DNA of 64,000 bases. Origin: Pyrinomonadaceae bacterium (GTDB lineage: Bacteria > Acidobacteriota > Blastocatellia > Pyrinomonadales > Pyrinomonadaceae). The stretch covers positions 1 to 64,000 of the forward strand of contig JAJQRF010000016.1 in NCBI GenBank assembly GCA_021228405.1, in the 5' to 3' direction. A program made the translations under genes and the position numbers. The notes below the pieces were generated by a model, which had not been told where the DNA came from, did no database searches, and saw only the letters and a program-made list of their open reading frames with translations. Positions 28,339-37,005 of the stretch are shown piece after piece; within the stretch, counting starts at the first letter, position 1; each line of letters begins with the position of its first letter.

Positions 28339-30225
28339 ATGTGCGGAATTGTCGGATTTGTAAACGGAAACGCGCGACGCGCGGAACGTGAAATTCTTGA
28401 AAATATGAACCGGTGCATCGTCCACCGCGGTCCCGATGAAGACGGCTTTTTCGTCAGGGAAAACGTCGCATTGGCGATGCGCCGTCTGGCGATCATCGAT
28501 CTTAAAGGCGGGCAACAGCCGATCTTTAACGAAGACCGCACGAAAGCGATCGTTTTCAACGGCGAAATCTATAATTTTCAGGAATTGAAAAAGGATTTGG
28601 AAGCGCGCGGACACCGGTTTTACACCAATTGCGATACGGAAGTCATCGTTCATCTTTACGACGAATACGGCGCGGATTGTGTTCAGCATCTGCGCGGAAT
28701 GTTCGCTTTTGCGATCTGGGACGAAACGGATAAAAGTTTATTCGTTGCGCGTGACCGCGTCGGCAAAAAACCGCTTCTTTATTCGCACCAACCGAACGGC
28801 GATCTCATTTTCGGCTCGGAATTTACCGCCGTTCTCGCGCATCCGAACATTTCCCGCGAAGTCGATTTCAACGCGATAGATTCTTATCTGAGCTATTTAT
28901 GCGTTCCCACTCCGCAGACGGCTTTCAGGCAGATTCGCAAGCTCGAACCCGCGCACTGGCTTCGCTGGAAAGACGGAAAAATTGAAACGAAACGTTACTG
29001 GCTGCCTGATTTTTCCAGGAAAATAAAGATTTCCGAAGAAGAAGCGATCGAAGAAACGACGCGCATTGTCCGCGAAGCGACGAAAATGCGTTTGATCTCG
29101 GAAGTTCCGCTCGGCGCATTTCTCTCGGGCGGAGTTGATTCCTCGACGGTCGTTGCGCTGATGGCGCAGGAAGACAGTAAGCCCGTCAAAACCTTTTCGA
29201 TCGGTTTTGAAGAACAGGATTTCAGCGAACTGAAATATGCGAAGATCGTAGCCGACCACGTCGGCGCGGAATACAACGAGTTTATCGTGAAACCGAACGC
29301 GCTCGAAATTTTGCCCGAACTGGTCGCGCATTACGGCGAACCTTACGCCGATTCTTCGGCGATTCCGACTTATTATGTTTCAAAGGAAACGCGAAATTTC
29401 GTGACGGTCGCGCTCAACGGCGACGGCGGCGACGAATCTTTCGCGGGTTACGAACGCCACGCCGCAATGAAAATTGCCGAGCTTTATCACCGTGTTCCGT
29501 CAATTGCCAGAAAACTTTTCGTCGAAACGCCGATCAATCTTTTCCCGACTTCGGAATTGAAAAAATCCCGCGTTCGCGACGCGAAAAGATTTTTACAGGC
29601 GGCAAACCTGCCGAAAACCGAACGCTATTACCGTTGGATGTCGACGTTTAACCGCACCGCAAAACAAGAAGCTTATACAAAGGAATTTTCGGAAAAGGTG
29701 GCGGCGCAGAACGCTTCGCATTTTCTCGATCAATGGTTCGCAAAGGCGAACGGTTCGGGCATTCTGGACGCGACGCTTTTGACGGATCAGATGACTTATC
29801 TGCCGAACGATCTGCTGGTCAAGGTCGATATTGCTTCGATGGCGGTTTCGCTCGAAGCGCGTTCGCCGTTTCTCGATCACAAGGTTATCGAATTTGCCGC
29901 GAGCTTGCCCGAAAATATTAAGATGAAGGGATTTGAAACAAAGTCCCTGCTGAAAAAAGTTGCGGCGCGATTAGTGCCGAAGGAAGTTATTTATCGTCGG
30001 AAAATGGGTTTCGGCGTGCCGATCGGAAATTGGTTTCGGGGCGAAATGAAAAATTTCGTGAAAGACGTGCTGTTGTCCGAAAACTCTTTGAAACGCGGAA
30101 TCGTCAAACCCGAAATAATGGAGAAATATGTCAATGAGCATACGAAAGCCGAAAAAGACCACACTTTTCAAATTTGGACGCTCTTGATGCTGGAACTTTG
30201 GTTTCGGCATTTTATTGATGGATAA
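28339..30225 (+). CDS. asnB: Asparagine synthase-like amidotransferase (glutamine-hydrolysing)
   Basis: The 628-residue protein starts MCGIVGF, exposing the nucleophile Cys2 of the class II glutaminase domain (HRGPDEDG, FNGEIYN, CDTEVIVH). The synthase domain follows, with the ATP pyrophosphatase loop SGGVDSS beginning at Ser263 and RKMGFGVPIGNWF near the C-terminus. Enzymes of this type inside exopolysaccharide loci often amidate uronic acids or other acids and do not make free asparagine. Given the UDP-glucuronate chemistry of the UXS gene, uronamide formation is a reasonable inference. The next gene overlaps its last 8 bases. Confidence 0.92.
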   Translation: MCGIVGFVNGNARRAEREILENMNRCIVHRGPDEDGFFVRENVALAMRRLAIIDLKGGQQPIFNEDRTKAIVFNGEIYNFQELKKDLEARGHRFYTNCDTEVIVHLYDEYGADCVQHLRGMFAFAIWDETDKSLFVARDRVGKKPLLYSHQPNGDLIFGSEFTAVLAHPNISREVDFNAIDSYLSYLCVPTPQTAFRQIRKLEPAHWLRWKDGKIETKRYWLPDFSRKIKISEEEAIEETTRIVREATKMRLISEVPLGAFLSGGVDSSTVVALMAQEDSKPVKTFSIGFEEQDFSELKYAKIVADHVGAEYNEFIVKPNALEILPELVAHYGEPYADSSAIPTYYVSKETRNFVTVALNGDGGDESFAGYERHAAMKIAELYHRVPSIARKLFVETPINLFPTSELKKSRVRDAKRFLQAANLPKTERYYRWMSTFNRTAKQEAYTKEFSEKVAAQNASHFLDQWFAKANGSGILDATLLTDQMTYLPNDLLVKVDIASMAVSLEARSPFLDHKVIEFAASLPENIKMKGFETKSLLKKVAARLVPKEVIYRRKMGFGVPIGNWFRGEMKNFVKDVLLSENSLKRGIVKPEIMEKYVNEHTKAEKDHTFQIWTLLMLELWFRHFIDG

Positions 30226-31051
30226 AAATTTTGATAAAAACGTGGTCGCGGGCTTTGGAGATGAATGGTCGCGGTTCGACCAATCGGCTTTGTCGGCGGA
30301 GGAACTCGAACGGATTTTCAACGAATATTTCAATATCTTTCCCTGGGAAAATCTGCCTGAAGATGCGGTCGGGTTCGATCTCGGTTGCGGCAGCGGACGT
30401 TGGGCAAAGCTGGTCGCCAAACGCGTCGGTCATCTGCATCTGATCGATCCGAGCGAGGCGATCGAAGTAGCGAAAAGAAATCTGACCGGCGCGGAAAACT
30501 GCGAATTTCACCGCGCTACGGTCGAAGAAATTCCGTTGCCCGATAATTCGCAGGATTTCGGTTACAGTTTGGGCGTTTTGCATCACATTCCCGACACGGA
30601 AAAAGGTTTGCAGGCTTGCGTCGATAAATTGAAAAGCGGTGCGCCGTTTCTCGTTTACCTTTATTATCGTTTCGATAATCGTCCGGTTTGGTATCGGATG
30701 ATCTGGAAAACATCCGACGTTCTGCGCCGTTTCGTGAGCCGGATGCCGCACGGTTTGCGTTTCGGCGCGAGTCAGATTTTAGCGGCGGCAGTTTATTTTC
30801 CATTGGCAAGAACGGCAAGAATACTGGAAAAAGCGGGTGCAAACGTGAAAAATTTTCCGCTTTCGCAGTATCGCAATCACAGTTATTACACGATGCAGAC
30901 GGACGCGCTCGACCGTTTCGGGACGAGATTGGAAAGACGGTTTACAAAAGACGAAATAAAAACGATGATGGAAAATTGCGGTTTGCGCGATATAAAATTC
31001 AGCGAACAGGCATTTTGGACGGCAGTCGGTTTTAAGAAACAGCAATTATGA
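30218..31051 (+). CDS. Class I SAM-dependent methyltransferase
   Basis: The 277-residue protein has motif I VGFDLGCGSGRWAKLVA, LIDPSEAIEVAKRN, VEEIPLPDNSQDFGYSLGVL followed by HHIPDTEKGLQ. The hydrophobic stretch ILAAAVYFPLARTARIL near residue 190 may associate with the membrane. Start ATG 30218 lies within the end of the amidotransferase gene (ATGGATAA), and its TGA overlaps the ATG of the next gene. A polysaccharide or lipid-linked intermediate is the likely substrate. Confidence 0.88.
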   Translation: MDKNFDKNVVAGFGDEWSRFDQSALSAEELERIFNEYFNIFPWENLPEDAVGFDLGCGSGRWAKLVAKRVGHLHLIDPSEAIEVAKRNLTGAENCEFHRATVEEIPLPDNSQDFGYSLGVLHHIPDTEKGLQACVDKLKSGAPFLVYLYYRFDNRPVWYRMIWKTSDVLRRFVSRMPHGLRFGASQILAAAVYFPLARTARILEKAGANVKNFPLSQYRNHSYYTMQTDALDRFGTRLERRFTKDEIKTMMENCGLRDIKFSEQAFWTAVGFKKQQL

Positions 31052-31803
31052 AAGGAGTTGTATTAGCCGGCGGATTAGGTTCAAGACTTTTTCCGCTGAC
31101 GAAAATTACCAATAAACATTTACTTCCGGTTTACGATCAGCCGATGATCTATTACCCGATCCAGACCCTCGTTAATGCGGGGATCGACGACGTGATGATC
31201 GTGACGGGCGGAAACTCGGCGGGCGATTTTTTGAAATTGCTCGAAAACGGTGAAGATTTCGGTTTGAAGCGTTTGAGCTACGCGTATCAGCGCGGCGAAG
31301 GCGGCATTGCGGCGGCACTCGCGCTCGTCGAAGATTTTGCTGACGATGAACCGATCTGCGTCGTGCTGGGCGACAATATTATCGAAAACAACATCCGACA
31401 AGCCGCCGACGATTTCAGAAAACAGGAAAAAGGCGCAAAGATTCTGCTCAAAAAAGTTCACGATCCGCAACGTTTCGGCGTTCCCGAACTTGACGGCGGC
31501 AAGGTTTTACGGATCGAAGAAAAGCCGCAAAACCCGAAATCCGACCTTGCCGTGATCGGCATTTATTTTTACGATTCGACCGTTTTTGAAGTTATCAAAA
31601 CCCTCAAACCTTCGGGGCGCGGCGAACTCGAAATCACCGATGTAAACAATCATTACATCAACGAAGGAACGATGAGCTGGTCGGAACTCGACGGTTGGTG
31701 GACGGACGCGGGAACATTTGAAAGTCTGCTTTACGCTTCAAAACTCGTTGCCGAAACGGGCGCGAATAATTTGAAGGATTTAACCGCAAATCAAGGAAAA
31801 TAG
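31048..31803 (+). CDS. Sugar nucleotidyltransferase, RmlA-like short form
   Basis: The 251-residue protein opens KGVVLAGGLGSRLFPLTKIT with the signature GxGxRxxPLT, then KHLLPVYDQPMIYYPI, CVVLGDNI with the metal-binding Asp, and the KILLKKVHDPQRFGVPEL and GIYFYDS blocks. It is the short form that lacks the C-terminal allosteric part of full-length RmlA (about 290 residues). It should couple a sugar-1-phosphate to TTP or UTP. The cupin gene downstream fits a deoxysugar pathway, but rmlB- and rmlD-like genes are not in this window. Confidence 0.9.
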   Translation: MKGVVLAGGLGSRLFPLTKITNKHLLPVYDQPMIYYPIQTLVNAGIDDVMIVTGGNSAGDFLKLLENGEDFGLKRLSYAYQRGEGGIAAALALVEDFADDEPICVVLGDNIIENNIRQAADDFRKQEKGAKILLKKVHDPQRFGVPELDGGKVLRIEEKPQNPKSDLAVIGIYFYDSTVFEVIKTLKPSGRGELEITDVNNHYINEGTMSWSELDGWWTDAGTFESLLYASKLVAETGANNLKDLTANQGK

Positions 31804-31805
31804 TA

Positions 31806-31898
31806 TTTGCCCACGAAATACACGAAAGAAACGAAAATAAAATCAAAGAAAGTCTTTATTATCTTTTTTTCGTGATTTTCGTGTATTTCGTGGGCAAA
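31806..31898. repeat. Long inverted repeat between nucleotidyltransferase and cupin genes
   Basis: TTTGCCCACGAAATACACGAAA (31806-31827) pairs with TTTCGTGTATTTCGTGGGC and AAA (31877-31898) without mismatch over 22 bases, and weaker complementarity continues inward. The loop is AT-rich. It sits between the nucleotidyltransferase stop and the cupin start and could stop or stabilise transcripts from both sides. The arm sequence resembles a dispersed intergenic repeat. Confidence 0.9.
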
Positions 31899-31912
31899 AA
31901 AACTCTTATTAT

Positions 31913-32416
31913 ATGTCACAAACTAAAGAAAAAGAAGAGATTTTTAAGAAGGGAAAGATTCACGATGTCGTCGTTTATCCGCTCAAGAAATTGGTCGATG
32001 ATCGCGGGTGGCTGGCGGAACTTTTCCGTCACGACGAGATCGCCGAAGAATTTTATCCGGCGATGGCTTACATTTCCGTGACCGAACCGCTCGTTCAACG
32101 CGGACCGCACGAACACGTTGACCAAGCCGATCTGTTTTGCTTTATCGGCACGGGAAATTTCAAAATGCGGATGTGGGACAACCGCGAAGATTCGCCGACC
32201 TACCGCGTTATTATGACGCTTTACGTCGGTGCGGATAATCCGCAAGCCGTGATCGTGCCGAAGGGCGTGGTTCACGCTTATAAAAACGTGAGCAAGACCG
32301 AGAAAGGCGTGGTGATAAATTGTCCGAACCGTCTTTTTATGGGGGTCGGCAAAAAAGAGGAAGTTGACGAAATTCGCCACGAAGACGACCCCGAAGCCAT
32401 TTTCGAGATGGATTAG
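31913..32416 (+). CDS. RmlC-like cupin, dTDP-sugar 3,5-epimerase family
   Basis: The 167-residue protein has the jelly-roll core of the dTDP-4-dehydrorhamnose 3,5-epimerase family: KKLVDDRGWLAELFRHDE, VTEPLVQRGPHEHVDQADLF (usual position of the catalytic His), and AVIVPKGVVHAYKNVS. The catalytic His and the late aromatic residue cannot be placed with certainty, so it could be an epimerase, isomerase or a related WxcM-type enzyme. It lies after an RmlA-like gene, fitting a deoxysugar branch. Confidence 0.85.
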   Translation: MSQTKEKEEIFKKGKIHDVVVYPLKKLVDDRGWLAELFRHDEIAEEFYPAMAYISVTEPLVQRGPHEHVDQADLFCFIGTGNFKMRMWDNREDSPTYRVIMTLYVGADNPQAVIVPKGVVHAYKNVSKTEKGVVINCPNRLFMGVGKKEEVDEIRHEDDPEAIFEMD

Positions 32417-32553
32417 CTTTTGAATTTTTTCGGATTTGGATTTAGACTATCTGCATCAGATTTTCGACGACGGTTTTCCCGCACGACCGCTCAAGCGTTT
32501 TGCCTCTTTTGTGAAAAATCGAAAGCGCAGAGCGTTGGTTGAAAACTGAAACT

Positions 32554-32614
32554 GAGCCGTAAACGGTCGAAATTTACAAAATCATTTGCCATATACCGTT
32601 TACGGCTCTTTTAT
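32554..32614 (+). terminator. Hairpin with trailing T-run before the next glycosyltransferase
   Basis: GAGCCGTAAACGGT (32554-32567) and ACCGTTTACGGCTC (32595-32608) are perfect complements separated by 27 bases, and TTTTATTTT follows. The gap of about 200 bases (32417-32617) has no other clear content. The next gene starts almost on the tail, so this may also attenuate its expression. Confidence 0.82.
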
Positions 32615-32617
32615 TTT

Positions 32618-33826
32618 ATGAAAATCGTTCGCATCATTGCGCGGCTCAATGTCGGCGGTCCGGCGCGTCACGTCGTTTGGCTCACCAAAGCATTAAACAA
32701 TCAGGAATTTCAGACGAGCTTGCTGACGGGAAGCGTCCCCGAAGGCGAAGAAGATATGAGCTATTTTGCCGACGAAAACGGTGTTGCGCCGTTTTTCATC
32801 GAAGAAATGAGTCGCGAACTTTCGCCGAAGGACATTATTTCGCTCTGGAAAGTTTACCGTCAAATCTGTCGCGAAAAACCCGAAATCATTCATACACACA
32901 CCGCCAAAGCCGGATTCGTCGGACGCACGGCAGGATTTTTTTATCGTTGGCTGAATTGGAAAAACGTAAAAATCGTTCACACTTTTCACGGGCACGTTTT
33001 TCACAGCTATTACGGCAATCTGAAAACCAAGCTTTTTCTTTTTATCGAAAAAAATCTGGCGCGGTTCGTGACGGATAAAATTGTTGTCATCACGAAACAG
33101 CAGTTCGAGGAAATTCATCACCAATTCGGGGTCGGGAAAGCAGAACAATTTCAGATCATCCCGCTCGGAATCGATCTCGAAAAATTTGCCGAAGCGGACG
33201 AAAAACGCCGTATTTTACGCGATGAAATCAAATCGGACGATGATGATGTTTTAGTCGGATTCGTCGGGCGTTTGACGGAGATCAAAAACGTTTCGTTGCT
33301 TTTGAAGGTCGCCGGAATTTACGAAAAAAATAAAAATGCAGAGCTTCCGAAGCTGAAATTTGTCATCATCGGCGACGGAAATACGCGCAAAAGTCTGGAA
33401 AAAGAAGCGGAAGAATTCGGGTTAAAGGATAAGATTTTATTTCTCGGAAACCGCAATGATACCGATATTTTCTACGCCGGGCTGGATATTATCGCGCTGA
33501 CCTCGCTGAACGAAGGAACGCCGCTTTCGCTCATCGAAGCGATGGCAAACGGCAAATCCGTGATCTCAACGGCGGTCGGCGGCGTGACCGATCTTTTGGG
33601 TGCGGTCGAAACGGAAGAAAGCGGTTTCAAAGTTTGCGAACGCGGTATCAGGATCGATGAAAATTCAGCCGAAAATTTTTACAAAGGCTTGCTTCATCTG
33701 GCAAAAAATTCGGGCTTGCGCGAAAAATATGCCGAACGCGGCAGAAACTTTACCGATCTGCGCTATAGTAAGGAAAGATTAATTAAAGATATTACAGAAC
33801 TTTACCTAAATTTAAGACCGTCTTAA
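32618..33826 (+). CDS. Glycosyltransferase family 4
   Basis: The 402-residue GT-B enzyme shows IARLNVGGPARHVVWLTKAL (glycine-rich N-terminal loop), EIIHTHTAKAGFVGR, HTFHGHVF, GFVGRLTEIKNVSLLLKVA and LTSLNEGTPLSLIEAMANG, the donor-site E(x7)E block. It should add a sugar to the lipid-linked intermediate, as a cytoplasmic or membrane-associated enzyme. It lies 62 nt upstream of the WecA-like fusion gene. Confidence 0.93.
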   Translation: MKIVRIIARLNVGGPARHVVWLTKALNNQEFQTSLLTGSVPEGEEDMSYFADENGVAPFFIEEMSRELSPKDIISLWKVYRQICREKPEIIHTHTAKAGFVGRTAGFFYRWLNWKNVKIVHTFHGHVFHSYYGNLKTKLFLFIEKNLARFVTDKIVVITKQQFEEIHHQFGVGKAEQFQIIPLGIDLEKFAEADEKRRILRDEIKSDDDDVLVGFVGRLTEIKNVSLLLKVAGIYEKNKNAELPKLKFVIIGDGNTRKSLEKEAEEFGLKDKILFLGNRNDTDIFYAGLDIIALTSLNEGTPLSLIEAMANGKSVISTAVGGVTDLLGAVETEESGFKVCERGIRIDENSAENFYKGLLHLAKNSGLREKYAERGRNFTDLRYSKERLIKDITELYLNLRPS

Positions 33827-33888
33827 AATAGAACCGTTAAGTTTTAATAGTAAAAATCTCGAAAGTTCCTCTAAAAAGAAGATTTTCT

Positions 33889-35694
33889 ATGCCGGAAATT
33901 TTAAAGAACCCGTTTGCGGTCACGTCGATCAGTTTTGTGCTGGCGATCATTGCGACGTATCTCGTGCGGGAAACGGCGCGGCGGTTTAATTTTGTCGCAA
34001 AACCGAAATCAGACCGTTGGCACAAAAAACCGACGGCAATGTATGGCGGAATTGCCATTTTCGCGGCGACCGTTTTCATGTATGCCGTGCTCGTGCCGAA
34101 AACGCAGGAATCGCTCGTCGTCGTCGGCGCAAGCGCGCTTCTGTTTCTGGTCGGTTTGCTTGATGATTACCTGAACATCAAGCCGTATCAAAAATTGATC
34201 GGACAACTGATCGGGGCGACAATTGTAGTCGGTTTCGGATTAACTCTGCCGCTTACGGGAAACGAGATAATCGATATTTGGATCACGGTTTTCTGGCTGA
34301 TCGGCATCACGAACGCGATCAATCTGCTCGACAATATGGACGGGCTTGCCGCCGGGATTTCGGCTATCGCGGCGTTTTCGCTGGCAATCGGATTCGGCGC
34401 GAACGGGCAATCGAACGATCTTTTGCTGATTTCGGCTTTCGTCGGCGCACTGGTCGGATTTTTGGCGTTTAATTTCAATCCCGCTTCGATCTTTATGGGA
34501 GATTGCGGTTCGATGTTCGTCGGATTTCTACTTTCAAGTTCGGTGCTTTTGAGTCAAACGGGCGGACGTTCGCGCGGGATTTTTTCGATTCTCGCCGTGC
34601 CGGTTTTGATTCTTTTCGTGCCGATCTTCGACACGACTTTCGTGACCATCCTGCGTAAACTCTGGGGCAGAAAAGCTTCGCAGGGCGGGCGCGATCACAC
34701 GTCGCATCGCCTTGTCGCGCTCGGACTTTCGGAACGTGCCGCCGTTTTGATGCTTTACGCTTTTGCGATCATTGCCGGAACGCTTTCCTTATTTGTCAGC
34801 CAGTTACAGCCGACGCAAAGCATCGCCTTGATCGTAGTTTTCGTTATCGTCCTAACGCTCGTCGGCGTTTATCTCTCAAAGGTAAAAGTTTATGAGGAAC
34901 AGCAGGAAGAACTCGCTCTGCAAAACAATGCCGTTTTCGGATTTTTGGTAAATATTTCTTATAAACGGCGGCTTTTCGAGGTTTTGCTGGATGCACTGCT
35001 CATCACGCTTTCATATTACAGCGCGTATCTTTTGCTTTTCGGTTCGTTCGAGCAAAGCGGAAATTGGGAACTTTTCTTAAAGAGTCTGCCGATTCTGCTC
35101 ATCTTGAAACTCGGTGCTTTTCTCGTTGTCGGCGTGTATCGCGGCATCTGGCGTTATACGAGCATCGGCGATTTCATTACCTTTACAAAAGCGGTGGTTT
35201 TCGGCTCGGTTCTGAGTGTTTTGGGCGTTTTGCTTTTCTATCGCTTTCAAAATTTTTCACGCGCCGTTTTCATAGTTGACGGACTTATTTTGTTCATTGC
35301 GATTGTCGGCAGTCGGATGGCTTTTCGCCTGATTCGGCAATTGATTCCGTCACCGATGCGCGGCGAACAGCGCAAGGTTTTGATCTACGGCGCGGGCGAC
35401 GGCGGGGAAATGGTTTTGCGCGAATTGAAGAATAATCCGCAATGGAATTATCAGGCAATCGGTTTTGTCGACGACGATCCGCTCAAAAAGGACAAGGTCA
35501 TTCACGGGCTGAAGGTTTTCGGCGGAAACGGTTTTCTGCCGATGATCTGCGCGGAAAAAGAGGTCGAGGAAATTCTTATTTCGTTTCGCAAGTTGTCCGA
35601 CGAAAGGCTGGAAGAAGTAAAGGAAGTTTGCCGTGAAGCCGATGTTTCGCTTAAACGCGCACTAATTAAGATCGAATCGATCGAGATCGATTAA
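33889..35694 (+). CDS. WecA/MraY-like phospho-sugar transferase fused to WbpM/CapD-type N-terminal half
   Basis: Residues 1-340 are a polytopic glycosyltransferase of the WecA/TagO type, which starts polymers by moving a sugar-1-phosphate to undecaprenyl phosphate: DNMDGLAAG with Asp148, NFNPASIFMGDCGSMFVGF, and the cytoplasmic RDHTSHRLVALG block with Asp269. From about 360 four further hydrophobic segments follow, then a Rossmann-like KVLIYGAGDGGEMVLREL (about 496) and VDDDPLKKDK. This second part matches the N-terminal membrane and CoA-binding-like region of WbpM/CapD dehydratases but stops before the catalytic epimerase/dehydratase domain. It may tie initiation to sensing or assembly. WecA is about 360 residues, so 601 is clearly a fusion. 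Confidence 0.88.
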   Translation: MPEILKNPFAVTSISFVLAIIATYLVRETARRFNFVAKPKSDRWHKKPTAMYGGIAIFAATVFMYAVLVPKTQESLVVVGASALLFLVGLLDDYLNIKPYQKLIGQLIGATIVVGFGLTLPLTGNEIIDIWITVFWLIGITNAINLLDNMDGLAAGISAIAAFSLAIGFGANGQSNDLLLISAFVGALVGFLAFNFNPASIFMGDCGSMFVGFLLSSSVLLSQTGGRSRGIFSILAVPVLILFVPIFDTTFVTILRKLWGRKASQGGRDHTSHRLVALGLSERAAVLMLYAFAIIAGTLSLFVSQLQPTQSIALIVVFVIVLTLVGVYLSKVKVYEEQQEELALQNNAVFGFLVNISYKRRLFEVLLDALLITLSYYSAYLLLFGSFEQSGNWELFLKSLPILLILKLGAFLVVGVYRGIWRYTSIGDFITFTKAVVFGSVLSVLGVLLFYRFQNFSRAVFIVDGLILFIAIVGSRMAFRLIRQLIPSPMRGEQRKVLIYGAGDGGEMVLRELKNNPQWNYQAIGFVDDDPLKKDKVIHGLKVFGGNGFLPMICAEKEVEEILISFRKLSDERLEEVKEVCREADVSLKRALIKIESIEID

Positions 35695-35725
35695 TTTGTC
35701 TGAACGCTTACTTTTCGACGTTATA

Positions 35726-36994
35726 ATGGCTATCAAATCCGTAAAAATAAATTCGCCGATTCGCCGCGTCGCACTGGTTGCGACAGCGGTTTTTTGCGTT
35801 TTAGGCGCGTATTTTTTCGCCAAATGGGGATTGGCAAATACGGCTTCGACACGGACGGACTTAAAGGAAATCGCCGAATTTACGACCGAAATCGCGCCCG
35901 GCGACCCGCAAACTCATTATTCGGCGGCGGTTTTACTGGAAAAAAGCTTTCTGCCCGAAGATTTCTCAAAATCTCTCGCCGAATATGAAAAAGCGACCGC
36001 GCTTGCGCCGCATAACTATCTGCTCTGGCTTGCTTTAGGCAGAGCGCGTGAGCGAAACGGCAACGCGGAAGGCGCGGAAAAAGCTTTGCGGAAAGCCGTC
36101 GAACTTGCGCCGAATTACGCGGAAACTCAGTGGGCTTTGGGCAATGCACTTTTACGTCGCGGAAAATCCGACGAAGCATTTGCCGAAATCCGCAAAGCCG
36201 TCGCCGCAGACGCAAAATTTACCGATCCGGCAGTTTCAACCGCGTGGCAGATTTTCGACGGCGACATCGCAAAAATAAAACAGGTCATCGGCGATTCGGA
36301 GCGGATTCGCGTTGCTCTGGCATTATTTTTGGCAAAGCAAAAACGCTTTGACGAATCATTTGAAATCTGGAACGCACTGCCCGCCGAAGAGAAGAAAAAT
36401 CTTTTCAAAAAGAACGGTGAAGAACTTTATAATCAATTCGTTACCGAGAAAAAGTTTCGCGGAGCCGTGCAGATTATTTCGCAGATTTCCGGCAATGAAA
36501 TAAGCAATTTTGCTTTTGGCAAGATCAACAACGGCGGTTTTGAAGACGACATAAAAACTCAGAATCCGGGGCTTTTTGAATGGAGTTTAGCGGACGGCGG
36601 CGAACCGCAAATCGCTTTCAGCGACAGCCAAAAACACGGCGGAAACCGCAGTTTGTTTATGATCTTCAATTCTGCGGAAGGAAGAAATTTTCGCCGCGTT
36701 TCGCAAAACGTCGCCGTCGAATCAAACAAAACCTTTGAGTTTTCGGCGTTTTACAAGTCCGATCTGAAGGCACAAAACACGCTTCGCTGGGAGATCGTTG
36801 ACGCTTCGGACGGGAAAATTCTGGCTTCGACCGAAAATCTCTCCCCCGTTAGCGATTGGACGAATATAAAAGCGAAATTTACGACCTCGCCAACGACGGA
36901 AGCCGTTATCATTCAACTGGTTCGTGTAAATTGCGGCGGAACGGTTTGCCCGATCTCAGGCAAGGTTTGGTTTGACGATCTGAGCTTGAATTAG
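35726..36994 (+). CDS. Membrane-anchored TPR protein with C-terminal carbohydrate-binding-like domain
   Basis: One membrane helix near residues 15-38 (VALVATAVFCVLGAYFFAKW) precedes TPR repeats (LWLALGRARERNGNAEGAEK, then YAETQWALGNALLRRGKSDE) to about residue 240. Residues 265-422 look like a CBM_4_9-type jelly roll (INNGGFEDD, SQKHGGNRSLFMIF, VWFDDLSLN at the end). The frame extends to TTG 35696, but ATG 35726 is chosen to keep a short basic cytoplasmic end. Next to an O-antigen ligase gene, a scaffold or polymer-binding role in export is plausible. Confidence 0.78.
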   Translation: MAIKSVKINSPIRRVALVATAVFCVLGAYFFAKWGLANTASTRTDLKEIAEFTTEIAPGDPQTHYSAAVLLEKSFLPEDFSKSLAEYEKATALAPHNYLLWLALGRARERNGNAEGAEKALRKAVELAPNYAETQWALGNALLRRGKSDEAFAEIRKAVAADAKFTDPAVSTAWQIFDGDIAKIKQVIGDSERIRVALALFLAKQKRFDESFEIWNALPAEEKKNLFKKNGEELYNQFVTEKKFRGAVQIISQISGNEISNFAFGKINNGGFEDDIKTQNPGLFEWSLADGGEPQIAFSDSQKHGGNRSLFMIFNSAEGRNFRRVSQNVAVESNKTFEFSAFYKSDLKAQNTLRWEIVDASDGKILASTENLSPVSDWTNIKAKFTTSPTTEAVIIQLVRVNCGGTVCPISGKVWFDDLSLN

Positions 36995-37005
36995 CATTTA
37001 CGAAA

